From Opitutus sp. (GTDB lineage: Bacteria > Verrucomicrobiota > Verrucomicrobiia > Opitutales > Opitutaceae), in assembly GCA_024707325.1 (NCBI GenBank), contig JANPZY010000001.1, positions 1,426,001 to 1,490,000 of the forward strand: a DNA stretch of 64,000 nucleotides. Direction: 5' to 3'. The translations under genes were made by a program, and so were the position numbers. Below, one piece after another: positions 10,339 through 18,920 of the stretch (position 1 is its first letter; each line of letters begins with the position of its first letter). The notes below the pieces were generated by a model. That model was not told the origin of the DNA and made no database searches. It saw nothing but the letters and a program-made list of their open reading frames with translations.

Positions 10339-13300
10339 ATGAATATCACTGAAGTTTTCATCCGCCGCCCGGTGCTGGCGACGGTGGTCAACCTCTTCCT
10401 GCTCATTGCAGGTTGGAAGGCGATCACCGCGCTCACCGTCCGGCAGTATCCCCGCACTGAAAACGCCGTCGTCACGGTCAGCGTCGCCTATCCGGGCGCC
10501 AACGCCGACCTCGTGCGCGGCTTTGTCACCACGCCGCTCGAGCGCGAAATCGCTTCGGCCGACGGTATCGATTACGTCGAGTCCTCCAGTCGTCAGAGTT
10601 CTGCGACGATCACGGCCAAGCTCCGACTCAACTACGATCCCAACGACGCGCTCACGCAGATCACCTCGAAGGTGAATCGCGTCCGCGGCGAACTCCCCGC
10701 CGGCGCCGAAGATCCGGTGTTCGATGTGTCGATCGGTGAAACCACCGCGTCGGCGTATCTCGGTTTCTACAGTGATTCCCTGGAGGGTAATCAGATCACC
10801 GATTACCTCGTGCGCGTGGTGCAGCCGAAGCTCTCCACGATCGAAGGCGTGCAAAAGGCCGAGATTCTCGGCGCCCGCACGTTCTCGATGCGTATCTGGC
10901 TGAAGCCCGATCGCATGGCCGCGCTCGGTCTCGGTGCGGCGGACGTGCGCGCGGCGCTCGCGTCGCAGAACTATCTTTCCGCGGTCGGTCAGACCAAGGG
11001 CTCGATGATCTCCGTGTATCTCACGGCGCAGACCGATCTCCACTCCGCGGAAGAGTTTCGCCAGATCATCATTCGCGAACAGGACGGCGAACTCGTCCGC
11101 TTGGGCGACATCGCCAACGTCGTGCTCGGCGCCGAAGACTACAACGCTTCGGTCAAGTTCTCCGGGCAGAACGGCGTGTTCGTCGGCATCTTCGCGCTGC
11201 CGACCGCCAACTCGATCGATGTGATCAAGCTCGTCCGCGAGGCGCTGCCTGAGATTCAGGAACAGTTGCCCGCCGGTCTGCACGCCAAGATCGTCGCCGA
11301 CCTCACGGAGTTCATCAACGACTCCATCACCGAGGTCATGCACACGCTGATCGAGGCGATGATCATCGTCGTGATCGTGATCTACCTCTTCTTAGGTTCG
11401 TTCCGCTCGGTCATCATTCCGATCATCGCGATCCCGCTCTCCATCATCGGTGCGTGCACCATCATGCTCGCGCTCGGATTCTCGATCAACCTGCTCACGC
11501 TGCTCGCGATGGTGCTCGCCATCGGTCTCGTGGTGGACGACGCGATCGTCGTGGTGGAGAACATCCACCGTCACATCGAGGAGGGGCTCGCGCCGTTCGA
11601 GGCTGCGATCAAGGGTGCGCACGAACTTGTTGTGCCCGTGATCGCGATGACGATCACGCTCGCGGCCGTTTACGCGCCGATCGGTTTCCAAACCGGTCTC
11701 ACCGGCGCGCTGTTCCGCGAGTTCGCGTTCACACTCGCCGGCTCCGTGATCATCTCGGGCTTCGTCGCGCTGACGCTCTCGCCGATGATGTCGTCGAAGA
11801 TCCTGCGCCATAATCCCAATCCGCGCGGCTTCGCAGCGTTTCTCGATCGTTCGTTCGCGAAACTGCAGTCGGCTTACGAACGCGTGCTTCACGTCGTGCT
11901 CGAGACGCGCCCCGCGGTGCTCATCGTCGCCGCGCTCGTGTTCGCCTCGATCGTGCCGTTTTTCCTCCTGTCCCAGAGCGAACTCGCTCCGGCAGAAGAC
12001 GACGGCATCATCTTCCTCCAGGCGCAGGCCGCCCCGAATTCCACCATCGAGCAGACGCAGATGTTTGCCGATCAGGTGTCCGCGTTGATCCGTGAAAATT
12101 ACCCGGAGGAAACCGCGGAGATCTTCCAGTTGAGCGGCTTCGGCGGCAGTCCCAACGCCGCGTTTATCGGCTGGCGACTGAAGCCGTGGAGTCAGCGCAC
12201 GCGCGGCGCGGGAGAACTGCTCACCGAGATCCAGGGCAAAGTCGGCGCCGTCGCCGGCATGAAGACGTCTGCCTTCCAGCGTCCGTCGCTGCCTGGCTCC
12301 GTGGGCGGTTTGCCTGTGCAGTTCGTCGTGGGCTCGACCGAGACGCCGCTGCGCGTCGCCGAGGTCGCCAACGAACTTCTGCAACGCGCGATGCAGAGCG
12401 GCCTCTTCCTCTTCGGCGACACGAACCTGAAGTTCGACCAGCCGCAGATGAACATCGAGGTCGACCGCGAAAAAGCCGCCGCGCTCGGCATCAACATGTC
12501 GCAGCTCGGCGCCGACCTCGGCTCGATGCTCGGTGGTGGCTACGTCAACCGCTTCGCGATCGAAGGCCGCGCCTACAAGGTCATCCCCCAGGTCACCCGC
12601 ACGGCGCGTCTCAATCCCGACCAGCTCCGCAACTACTACGTGGCGACCTCGAAGGGCACGCTCGTGCCGCTCTCGACGTTTGCGACGCTCACGCCGAGCA
12701 CGCAGCCGCGCGAGTTGCGCCGCTTCCAGCAGCTCAACGCCGCCACGCTCTCGTTCCTCCCGGCTCCGGGTGTGGCGCAGGGCCAGGCGCTCGAGTGGCT
12801 CCGCAATGAGTCGGAGAAGGTGCTGCCGCAGGGCTTCACGATCGATTACGCGGGCAACTCCCGCCAGTTCGTGCAGGAAGGCAGCTCGCTCATGGGCACG
12901 TTCGTCCTCGCGGTGGTCGTGATCTTCCTCGTGCTCGCCGCGCAGTATGAGAGCTTCCGTGATCCGTTCATCATCCTGATGTCGGTGCCGCTCTCGATCG
13001 CGGGCGCGATGATCTTCCTCTTCTTCGGTTTCGCCACGCTCAACATCTACACCCAGGTGGGTCTCATCACCCTCGTGGGCCTGATCACGAAGCACGGCAT
13101 TCTGATCGTGGAGTTCGCCAACAAACTCCAGGAAGAGCAGGGCATGTCGATCCGCGAGGCCGCGCAACACGCCGCCGGCGTGCGTCTGCGCCCGATCCTC
13201 ATGACCACCGCCGCGATGGTGCTCGGCGTTCTCCCGCTCGTCACCGCGAGCGGTGCGGGTGCGGCCAGCCGCTTCTCGATCGGTCTCATCATTTCGACCG

Positions 13301-13440
13301 GCATGAGCATCGGCACGCTCTTCACGCTCTTCGTCGTCCCGACGTTCTACACGCTCGTGGCGCACGATCGGCGCAAGAAGCCGGCGACGGAAACCGCCCC
13401 TGCGGCGCATCACGGTCACGCTCCGCCGGAACCCGCCTGA
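10339..13440 (+). CDS. RND multidrug efflux permease (HAE1 family)
   Basis: Inner-membrane proton-driven drug exporter, 1033 residues, the usual length for AcrB-like pumps. Starts with the classic FIRRPVLATVVN first helix. The two repeats are clear: large periplasmic loops after TM1 and TM7, and TM4 with the proton-relay aspartates in GLVVDDAIVVVENIHRHIEEG. The second-half helix set (ILMSVPLSIAGA, GLITKHGILIVEFAN, RPILMTTAAM) is complete. It forms an operon with the adaptor and the MarR-type regulator. Substrates are unknown. A strong terminator follows within 50 bp. Confidence 0.95.
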   Translation: MNITEVFIRRPVLATVVNLFLLIAGWKAITALTVRQYPRTENAVVTVSVAYPGANADLVRGFVTTPLEREIASADGIDYVESSSRQSSATITAKLRLNYDPNDALTQITSKVNRVRGELPAGAEDPVFDVSIGETTASAYLGFYSDSLEGNQITDYLVRVVQPKLSTIEGVQKAEILGARTFSMRIWLKPDRMAALGLGAADVRAALASQNYLSAVGQTKGSMISVYLTAQTDLHSAEEFRQIIIREQDGELVRLGDIANVVLGAEDYNASVKFSGQNGVFVGIFALPTANSIDVIKLVREALPEIQEQLPAGLHAKIVADLTEFINDSITEVMHTLIEAMIIVVIVIYLFLGSFRSVIIPIIAIPLSIIGACTIMLALGFSINLLTLLAMVLAIGLVVDDAIVVVENIHRHIEEGLAPFEAAIKGAHELVVPVIAMTITLAAVYAPIGFQTGLTGALFREFAFTLAGSVIISGFVALTLSPMMSSKILRHNPNPRGFAAFLDRSFAKLQSAYERVLHVVLETRPAVLIVAALVFASIVPFFLLSQSELAPAEDDGIIFLQAQAAPNSTIEQTQMFADQVSALIRENYPEETAEIFQLSGFGGSPNAAFIGWRLKPWSQRTRGAGELLTEIQGKVGAVAGMKTSAFQRPSLPGSVGGLPVQFVVGSTETPLRVAEVANELLQRAMQSGLFLFGDTNLKFDQPQMNIEVDREKAAALGINMSQLGADLGSMLGGGYVNRFAIEGRAYKVIPQVTRTARLNPDQLRNYYVATSKGTLVPLSTFATLTPSTQPRELRRFQQLNAATLSFLPAPGVAQGQALEWLRNESEKVLPQGFTIDYAGNSRQFVQEGSSLMGTFVLAVVVIFLVLAAQYESFRDPFIILMSVPLSIAGAMIFLFFGFATLNIYTQVGLITLVGLITKHGILIVEFANKLQEEQGMSIREAAQHAAGVRLRPILMTTAAMVLGVLPLVTASGAGAASRFSIGLIISTGMSIGTLFTLFVVPTFYTLVAHDRRKKPATETAPAAHHGHAPPEPA

Positions 13441-13456
13441 GCGTCCTCCCTCTTCA

Positions 13457-13488
13457 AAGGTCCGGCCTCGCGCCGGGCCTTTTTTTTG
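13457..13488 (+). terminator. Terminator after the RND operon
   Basis: Stem AAGGTCCGG / CCGGGCCTT with one G-U pair, then a run of eight T, about 17 bases after the permease stop. Confidence 0.85.
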
Positions 13489-13547
13489 CGTGCACGCGGC
13501 GAGGCGCAGCGCTTGCCGGTCATGCGCCCGCCCGTAACGTCATCCGA

Positions 13548-14463
13548 ATGGAGCTGCGTCACCTGCGATATTTTCAAGCTGTCGCCGAAAGGCTGAATTT
13601 CAGCCGTGCGGCCGAGCAGCTTCACGTCGCGCAGCCCGCGCTCAGCCGCCAGATCCGTGCGCTCGAGGAGGAACTCGGCGTGCAGCTCTTCGAGCGCAAC
13701 CGCGTGCGCGTGCGGCTTACCGATGCGGGCCGCACGTTCTATACGCACACGTGCAAGGTGCTCGCTCAAATCGCCGAGGCGACCGCGGCCGTTCACGAAG
13801 TGGCCGATGGCACCGCGGGCGAATTGATCGTCGGCAACGACTGGCGTTTCGGCGGCGACATCGTGTCGGCGACCGTGCGCGAGTTTCAGGCGAAGCACCC
13901 GCGGGCCGAGGTCAACTTGCTCGACCTGCGCGTGCACGAGCAGCTCACGGCGGTGCGCTCCCCGGCGCGCGCATATCGGTTTCATTGTTCGCGATCTGCT
14001 CGGGGCGCGCGACGAACTCGAGTCGCTGACGGTGCTGCGTTCGCGACTTATGGCGGCGATCCCCGCGCGACATCCGCTCGCCGATCGGCCGCTCGTGCCG
14101 CTCGCCGAGTTGGCCCAGGATAAATGGATCACGCTCGATGAGAAGGTCGCACCGGGGCACCGCCCGTTTATCGTGCAGCTCTGCCGGTTGAGCGGCTTCA
14201 CCCCGCAGTTTGGCCGCGCGGCGGGCACGATCGAGGGCATGTTTGGCCGCATCGCGAGCGGTTATGGCGTGTCCGTCGCGATCGAGAGCAGTCTGCCGCA
14301 ACGGGCGCCGCTCCTGCGTTTCGTGCCGACGGATTGCGAGCCGATCGAGATCTGTGCCGTCTGGCACCGGCGCGACAAATCCGTGCTGCTAAAAAGCTAC
14401 CTCCAGATCCTGCACCACTATCTGGACGAGAATCGCGCTACGCTTCTGCCCGCGATCGAGTGA
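13548..14463 (+). CDS. LysR-family transcriptional regulator (frameshifted)
   Basis: N-terminal LysR winged helix is perfect (MELRHLRYFQAVAE, FSRAAEQLHVAQPALSRQI, GVQLFER, LTDAGRTF). The effector-binding half continues in another frame from about 13963: IGFIVRDLL, RHPLADRPLVPLAEL and a C-terminal hinge to 14463. Removing one base from the CCCC run at 13960-13963 joins them into a 304-residue protein, the usual LysR length. The target is unknown; the divergent gene a LysR protein normally controls would be the RND operon side, but that ends here, so autoregulation or distant targets are likely. The upstream spacer is only 107 bp and contains the RND terminator. Confidence 0.85.
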
Positions 14464-14483
14464 ACGCCGCGGGCACCGCCGCG

Positions 14484-15125
14484 TCAGGCGTAGCGTTCTT
14501 CCTTCCACGGATCGGCGGTGTTCGAGTAACCGCGCAGTTCCCAGAAACCGAGTTTGTCTTCCGCAAGAAAGGTGATGCCGCTCACGAACTTCGCGCCTTT
14601 CCATGCGTAGAGCTTGGGGATGATCACGCGCGCAGGGCCGCCGTGTTCACGCGAAACAGGCGCGCCGTCGAATGAAGTGGCGATCAACACGTCGTCATCG
14701 AGACACGCCTCGAGCGGCACGTTCGTCGAGTAGCCGTCGAAGCTGGTGAAATAGACGAACTTCGCGTCCGGCTTCGGCTGCACGAGTTCGTAGAGCGTGG
14801 TGAACGCCACACCGCCCCAGCGGCAGTCGTATTTGCTCCACGTGGTCACGCAGTGAAAGTCGCTCACGTCTTCCACCTGCGGCAGCGCGTTGAGCTGGTC
14901 CCACGAGAGGGTGGTGGGTTTTTCGACCAATCCGTCGATCGCGAGTCGCCACTCGGCGTGAGGGATCTCCGGCTGCACGCCGAGATCGAGCACGGGAAAA
15001 CCGGTCGTGAGTTTCTGCCCGGGCGGCAGGCGGTCGGTCGACGCGACCGTGCGCGCGGTGAAGCCGGCGGCTTTCTGTTTTTCCGCCCACTTCTGCTTGG
15101 CGGCGATGTAGCGCTCTTTCGACAT
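14484..15125 (-). CDS. Sulfite oxidase-like molybdopterin oxidoreductase, cytoplasmic
   Basis: A 213-residue protein made of a single SUOX-type molybdopterin domain. The Mo-ligating cysteine lies in DFHCVTTWSKYD (about residue 93). The WGGVAFTTL and REHGGPARVIIPKLYAWKGAKFV strands typical of YedY/YuiH-like enzymes follow. There is no Tat signal, heme domain or C-terminal dimerisation domain, so it resembles the short YuiH-type proteins rather than periplasmic MsrP. Physiological substrate is unknown. It is convergent with the LysR gene and divergent from the ABC ATPase gene, whose ATG lies about 100 bp away. Confidence 0.85.
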   Translation of the reverse strand: MSKERYIAAKQKWAEKQKAAGFTARTVASTDRLPPGQKLTTGFPVLDLGVQPEIPHAEWRLAIDGLVEKPTTLSWDQLNALPQVEDVSDFHCVTTWSKYDCRWGGVAFTTLYELVQPKPDAKFVYFTSFDGYSTNVPLEACLDDDVLIATSFDGAPVSREHGGPARVIIPKLYAWKGAKFVSGITFLAEDKLGFWELRGYSNTADPWKEERYA

Positions 15126-15222
15126 GGGCGCACGCTGTCTCAGGCGGCCGCGGCGCGCAAGCAGCCCGATGGTCCCACGCGGGAGTTTTCATTTTTCCCG
15201 AAACGTGTTCACTCGGCCGCTC

Positions 15223-16014
15223 ATGAAACCGGCTGTCCCCGTCCTCGAAGTCTCCGGGCTGCGCGTCGAGCGTGGCCGCACCGCGATTCTGCGCGGCCTG
15301 GATTGGCGCGTGAACGCCGGCGAGCACTGGGTGATTCTCGGCGCCAACGGTTCGGGCAAGACCTCGCTGCTCAAGGCGCTCACGGGCTTCCTTTCGCCGA
15401 CGGACGGCGATTTCAGCGTGCTCGGCCAGTCCTACGGCGTGAGCGACTGGCGCGAACTGCGCCTGAAGCTCGGCGTGGTCACGAGTGCGTTTGTCGCCTC
15501 GATCCCACTCGCCGAGAAAGCGGTCGAAACAGTGATCAGCGGCAAATACGCCCAGCTCGATCTCTGGACGAAAACCACCCGCGCCGATCGCCGCAACGCA
15601 CTCGCCCTGCTCGAGCAGCTCGACATCGCCTACCTCGCCGAACGCGAGTGGATCTATCTTTCACAAGGCGAACGCCAGCGCGTGTTGATCGCGCGTGCAC
15701 TGATGGCGCGACCGAAGCTCCTGATTCTCGACGAACCCTGCGCCGGTCTCGACCCGGTCGCGCGCGAGCACTTCCTCGCGTCGATCGGCACCATCGCGAA
15801 GCGCCGCGATGCACCCTCGCTCGTGCTCGTGACGCATCACGTGGAGGAAATTTTGCCCGCTTTCTCGCACGCGCTCCTGTTGCGCGAGGGCGCGGTCGTC
15901 GCCGCCGGCCCGTGCGGGCGTGTGCTCAACTCACGCTCGCTCTCGGCTGTATTCGGTTCTCCACTACGCCTGAGCCGGCAACGCGGACGCTATCGCATCG
16001 ATTTTCCCGCCTGA
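15223..16014 (+). CDS. ABC transporter ATP-binding protein
   Basis: A 263-residue nucleotide-binding domain: Walker A GANGSGKTS (about 41-49), signature loop YLSQGERQRV, Walker B LLILDEPCAGLD and the switch histidine in VTHHVEEI. Similar to the YlmA/ModF-type single ATPases that begin with PVLEVSGLRVERG. No permease or binding-protein gene is next to it, so it either serves a distant transporter or acts in a non-transport role. Start 15223 was chosen because the frame upstream (from 15124) has no family similarity and overlaps the divergent gene. A bidirectional hairpin follows. Confidence 0.88.
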   Translation: MKPAVPVLEVSGLRVERGRTAILRGLDWRVNAGEHWVILGANGSGKTSLLKALTGFLSPTDGDFSVLGQSYGVSDWRELRLKLGVVTSAFVASIPLAEKAVETVISGKYAQLDLWTKTTRADRRNALALLEQLDIAYLAEREWIYLSQGERQRVLIARALMARPKLLILDEPCAGLDPVAREHFLASIGTIAKRRDAPSLVLVTHHVEEILPAFSHALLLREGAVVAAGPCGRVLNSRSLSAVFGSPLRLSRQRGRYRIDFPA

Positions 16015-16028
16015 ACGGAAAAACGAAA

Positions 16029-16055
16029 AACCCGCCGGAGTCGGCGGGTTCGTTT
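16029..16055. terminator. Bidirectional terminator between ABC ATPase and hydrolase genes
   Basis: Hairpin AACCCGCCG / CGGCGGGTT with flanking A-run on the left and T-rich on the right, between two convergent genes. Confidence 0.75.
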
Positions 16056-16063
16056 TCGGAGAA

Positions 16064-16861
16064 TTACTTCTTGGCGAAGATCTCGTCGAAGAACGCCTGC
16101 ATGTGCTTCCACGAGCGCGCGTCGGCCGCGGCGTTGTAGGCGATCGGCAGGCCCGTGGCTTTGGCGACGTCGTCGGCCTTGGGGTTCGTGAACGCGTGGA
16201 CCGCCCCCGCATACGTCACGAAAACGTAGTCGAGTTTCGCGGCCTCGACGCCCTTGGTGAACGCGTCGAACTCCTCTTTGGAGATGAAGCCGTCCGCACC
16301 GCCGTGGCAGATGAGGAGCTTGGCCTTCACCTTCGTGCCCGCGTCCGCCGGGACCGGCAGCAAGCCGCCGTGAAAACTCACGACACCAGCGAGCGGCGCG
16401 CCGGAAAACGCGAGCGCCTGCACGGTCGATCCGCCGAAACAATAGCCGATCGCGGCCAGGCGATCCGCGTCCACGAGCTCGTGTTTCTTGAGTTGGTCGA
16501 GACCGGCCTTCGCGCGCTCGGCCATGAGGGGCTTGCCGTAGAATTGTCCCGCGAGTTCGCCCGCTTTCTTCGGATCGAGCGTGACGACATCGGCGCCATA
16601 CATGTCGGCGGCGAACGCCACATAGCCCAGCTTCGCGAGCTGCTCGGCGCGGCTCTTCGGATAATCGTTCAGGCCCCACCACTCGGGGATGACGAGCACG
16701 CCCGGAGCCTTGGAGCTTTTGGTGACCTTGGAGTCGTCGTAGGCGAGATAGCCTTTCAGCTTCACGCCGTCGTGCTCGTAGGCGACCGACTGGGTGACGA
16801 TTTTCGCGTGAGCGCTGGCCGCGAGCGCTACGGCAACGATCAAAAGGATAGGGAGTTTCAT
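16064..16861 (-). CDS. Dienelactone hydrolase family protein, exported
   Basis: Alpha/beta hydrolase of 265 residues with an N-terminal signal peptide (about 1-22, ending AHA). Catalytic triad positions are visible: nucleophile Cys in GYCFGGS, Asp in CHGGADGFIS, His in GAVHAFTNP. IPEWWGLNDYPK is the usual DLH oxyanion region. Exported members act on esters or lactones in the periplasm; the substrate is unknown here. Start at 16861 (MKLPILL) was preferred to 16876 because it begins the signal peptide cleanly. Confidence 0.88.
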   Translation of the reverse strand: MKLPILLIVAVALAASAHAKIVTQSVAYEHDGVKLKGYLAYDDSKVTKSSKAPGVLVIPEWWGLNDYPKSRAEQLAKLGYVAFAADMYGADVVTLDPKKAGELAGQFYGKPLMAERAKAGLDQLKKHELVDADRLAAIGYCFGGSTVQALAFSGAPLAGVVSFHGGLLPVPADAGTKVKAKLLICHGGADGFISKEEFDAFTKGVEAAKLDYVFVTYAGAVHAFTNPKADDVAKATGLPIAYNAAADARSWKHMQAFFDEIFAKK

Positions 16862-16931
16862 CAGGAGGACACGCAATGCGCACGCGGGCGGGCGTCAAAC
16901 TCGCGCGCCATCGGGCACGGCCCGCACGCGT

Positions 16932-17309
16932 TCAGCGCCGCTCTTCCATCAGGCCGACGAGGTTGCCGTCGGGATCGCGCACAAACGCCATCCACAGCTC
17001 GTGGTCCGGCATTTTTGCGGTGAGTCCCGGTTCGCGCTCGGGCGTGGCGCCGCGCTCGACCGCCGTCCGATACATCGCGTCGACCGCTGGCGTGCGAAAA
17101 TACAGCGCGGAGTTTTTCCCCACCTCTCCAGCGCCCTGCGGCGTCGTGAGCATCAGTCGCACGCCGCCTGCCGCGAGGAACGCGAGATTCGGTCCCGCAT
17201 CGAAAAGAAAAGTCAGCCCGAGCACATCGCGGTAAAACGCCTTCGCGCGCGCGACATCGCTGACGGTGAGCGCGACCTGTCCCAAATCGGTGATGGCGGC
17301 GTCGTTCAT
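16932..17309 (-). CDS. VOC (glyoxalase/bleomycin resistance) superfamily protein
   Basis: A 125-residue single VOC unit: LGQVALTVSDVARAKAFYRDVLGL at the start and LWMAFVRDPDGNLVGLMEE at the end, with the metal-type Glu/His positions of glyoxalase-like folds. Substrate unknown. Its ATG overlaps the stop of the small membrane protein gene by four bases, so the two are translationally coupled. The longer frame to 17438 is an out-of-family extension and was rejected. Confidence 0.85.
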   Translation of the reverse strand: MNDAAITDLGQVALTVSDVARAKAFYRDVLGLTFLFDAGPNLAFLAAGGVRLMLTTPQGAGEVGKNSALYFRTPAVDAMYRTAVERGATPEREPGLTAKMPDHELWMAFVRDPDGNLVGLMEERR

Positions 17310-17590
17310 GACTGATCGTCCCCGAAGATTCCGTTGACCATGGCAAACAGCGCCGTGCCCGCGGCCACGACGACAAACGACGCCACTAGCCGCCACAACG
17401 CGTCCTTCTTTGCAAAATCCCAGATTGCGAGGATGCACACCACCACGCTCGCCACGATGCAGACCGAGATGATGAAGAACGCCACGGCTTTCACGACCTG
17501 CGGCGGGAAAAATCCTCGTCCCCGCCGACGCGGTCGCGCCGCGGGAGGAGAACCGGGAAGGGGAGACAGCGGAGGAGGGAGGTCGCTCAT
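17306..17590 (-). CDS. Small Pro/Arg-rich two-helix membrane protein
   Basis: A 94-residue protein: Pro-rich N-terminus (about 1-35, PPPLSPLPGSPPAARP, then basic residues) and two hydrophobic helices (about 38-62 and 70-88). No known family recognised. It overlaps the upstream GNAT gene and the downstream VOC gene by four bases each, which argues that it is real and co-translated. Function unknown. Confidence 0.7.
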   Translation of the reverse strand: MSDLPPPLSPLPGSPPAARPRRRGRGFFPPQVVKAVAFFIISVCIVASVVVCILAIWDFAKKDALWRLVASFVVVAAGTALFAMVNGIFGDDQS

Positions 17591-18072
17591 GGGGTAGAGG
17601 AAGACTGCAGCGATTCTGCCGGTTCCGCGGGGGACGGGCGGAGGCGCTTCACGTAAACGTGCTGGGTTTTCGTGCGGACGTAGCCCAGCGCGGGATAAAA
17701 GCGGTGGCTTTCCTCGCGGGCGACATTGCTGCGCACGACCACGGCCGATGCATCCAGCGTCGTGGCCCAGCGTTCCGCTTCGACGACCAACATGCGTCCG
17801 ACGCCGCTTCGTCGTGCTTTTTTGGATACGACGAGCCCGGCGATCTCCAGGCGGAACCCGCTCTCCAGGATTTCCGCCGCGTGGGCTTGCAGCCACCCGA
17901 CCACGACACCGTCGCTTTCTGCGACCCAGCAGCGATCGTTCGGCGAGGTCGCGAGTCGCTGCAAACGCTCCGTCACCTCTGCGGCGGTGACGATATAGCC
18001 GAGTTCTCCGCAAAGGTCCGCGATCGCCGCAGCGTCAGTTGGGTCCGCGAGGCGTAAGTCGGACGAGCTCAT
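17587..18072 (-). CDS. GNAT-family N-acetyltransferase
   Basis: A 161-residue acetyltransferase: N-terminal RLADPTDAAAIADLCGELGY, the acetyl-CoA loop VVSKKARRSGVGRMLV (motif A, R-x-x-G-x-G) and the C-terminal SHRFYPALGYVRTK strand. It heads a three-gene overlapping unit with a membrane protein and a VOC protein. Start is ATG at 18072 (MSSSDLRL). The frame stays open further upstream only because a 22-bp repeat array there lacks stops in this frame; that extension is not a real N-terminus. Acceptor substrate unknown. Confidence 0.88.
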   Translation of the reverse strand: MSSSDLRLADPTDAAAIADLCGELGYIVTAAEVTERLQRLATSPNDRCWVAESDGVVVGWLQAHAAEILESGFRLEIAGLVVSKKARRSGVGRMLVVEAERWATTLDASAVVVRSNVAREESHRFYPALGYVRTKTQHVYVKRLRPSPAEPAESLQSSSTP

Positions 18073-18080
18073 CAGAATGG

Positions 18081-18234
18081 ACCAAGCCACGTTTCCAGCC
18101 GCACCGTGTCCCGACGTGGTGCGCACCGAGTCCCGACCGTGTCCGCACCTTGTCCCGACTCGGGACGGACCGTGGCTCGACCTGGTGCGGAACATGGCAC
18201 GACCCGAGCCGCAATGCGGCTCGGGTCGTGGCGG
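18081..18234 (+). repeat. 22-bp degenerate tandem array 2 (7 units) with terminal hairpin
   Basis: Units begin at 18081, 18103, 18125, 18147, 18169, 18191 and 18213, each exactly 22 bases. The array starts nine bases from the GNAT start codon and so occupies its leader. The last two units are reverse complements over 15 bases (18198-18212 against 18216-18230), giving a perfect stem with loop AAT. This fills most of the 219-bp gap between the GNAT and CBS genes. Confidence 0.88.
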
Positions 18235-18291
18235 TTGGGAGCGCGAGTCATGCCGGGAGGGGTCACGATCGCAAAAGAAGTGGGAAGTGGG

Positions 18292-18738
18292 TCAGGTGAC
18301 CAAGTCTCCGCCGATCACGTAATTTTTCAGCGACTCGGCTTCGGCCCGGTGCATGTCGGCCACCCAGCGCGAGATGTCGCCGATGGAAATGAGACCGACC
18401 AACCGACCGTGTTCGATTACGGGCAGGTGGCGACAGCGGCGTTCGGCGAATGTTGTGAGGCACTCATCCACCGTCGTGTGCGGCGGGATCGTGATGACAT
18501 CGCGCGTCATCACATCGGCGACGCGGTTTATTTTGGGATCGACGTCCATGCCCACCACACGGCGGAGCACGTCGCGCTCGGTGAACACTCCGACAAGCAA
18601 ATCGCCGTCGAGGACTAGCACGCATCCGACGCGGTGTCGGTTCATCTCAGCCACGGCGTCGGCAATCGACATCCGTGCGTTCACGGAATACACAGCGGAG
18701 CCCTTTCGCTCCAGAATCGCAGAGATCGGAGTATTCAT
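18292..18738 (-). CDS. Tandem CBS-domain protein
   Basis: A 148-residue protein made only of two CBS motifs: SIADAVAEMNRHRVGCVLVLDGDLLVGVFTERDVL and TVDECLTTFAERRCRHLPVIEHGRLVGLISIGDIS. Such stand-alone pairs bind adenine nucleotides and regulate partner proteins. The partner is not identifiable; downstream lies array 2 and the GNAT operon. Start 18738 (MNTPISA) is preferred because the frame above it is not CBS-like. Confidence 0.88.
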   Translation of the reverse strand: MNTPISAILERKGSAVYSVNARMSIADAVAEMNRHRVGCVLVLDGDLLVGVFTERDVLRRVVGMDVDPKINRVADVMTRDVITIPPHTTVDECLTTFAERRCRHLPVIEHGRLVGLISIGDISRWVADMHRAEAESLKNYVIGGDLVT

Positions 18739-18920
18739 GGGGGGTGGGGTGCTGCCAACTTGCTGCAAAGAAATGGCGTCGCAACCGCAAAGGCCCGGAA
18801 ACATGTCAAAATTACGAAATCTCACCTCGTGGCTGCGGTGTTAGTTCATTTGCGAATGAACAAAGCGCCCGCGCCGTTTGGCCGGAGCAGACGCCCGGTG
18901 CGACCGGCGTGAAAAACGGC

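Noticed and set aside
17591..18013. Extended frame fused to the 94-residue membrane protein
   Set aside because: The added part is the GNAT gene read out of frame; the ATG at 17590 overlapping the GNAT stop is a normal coupled start.
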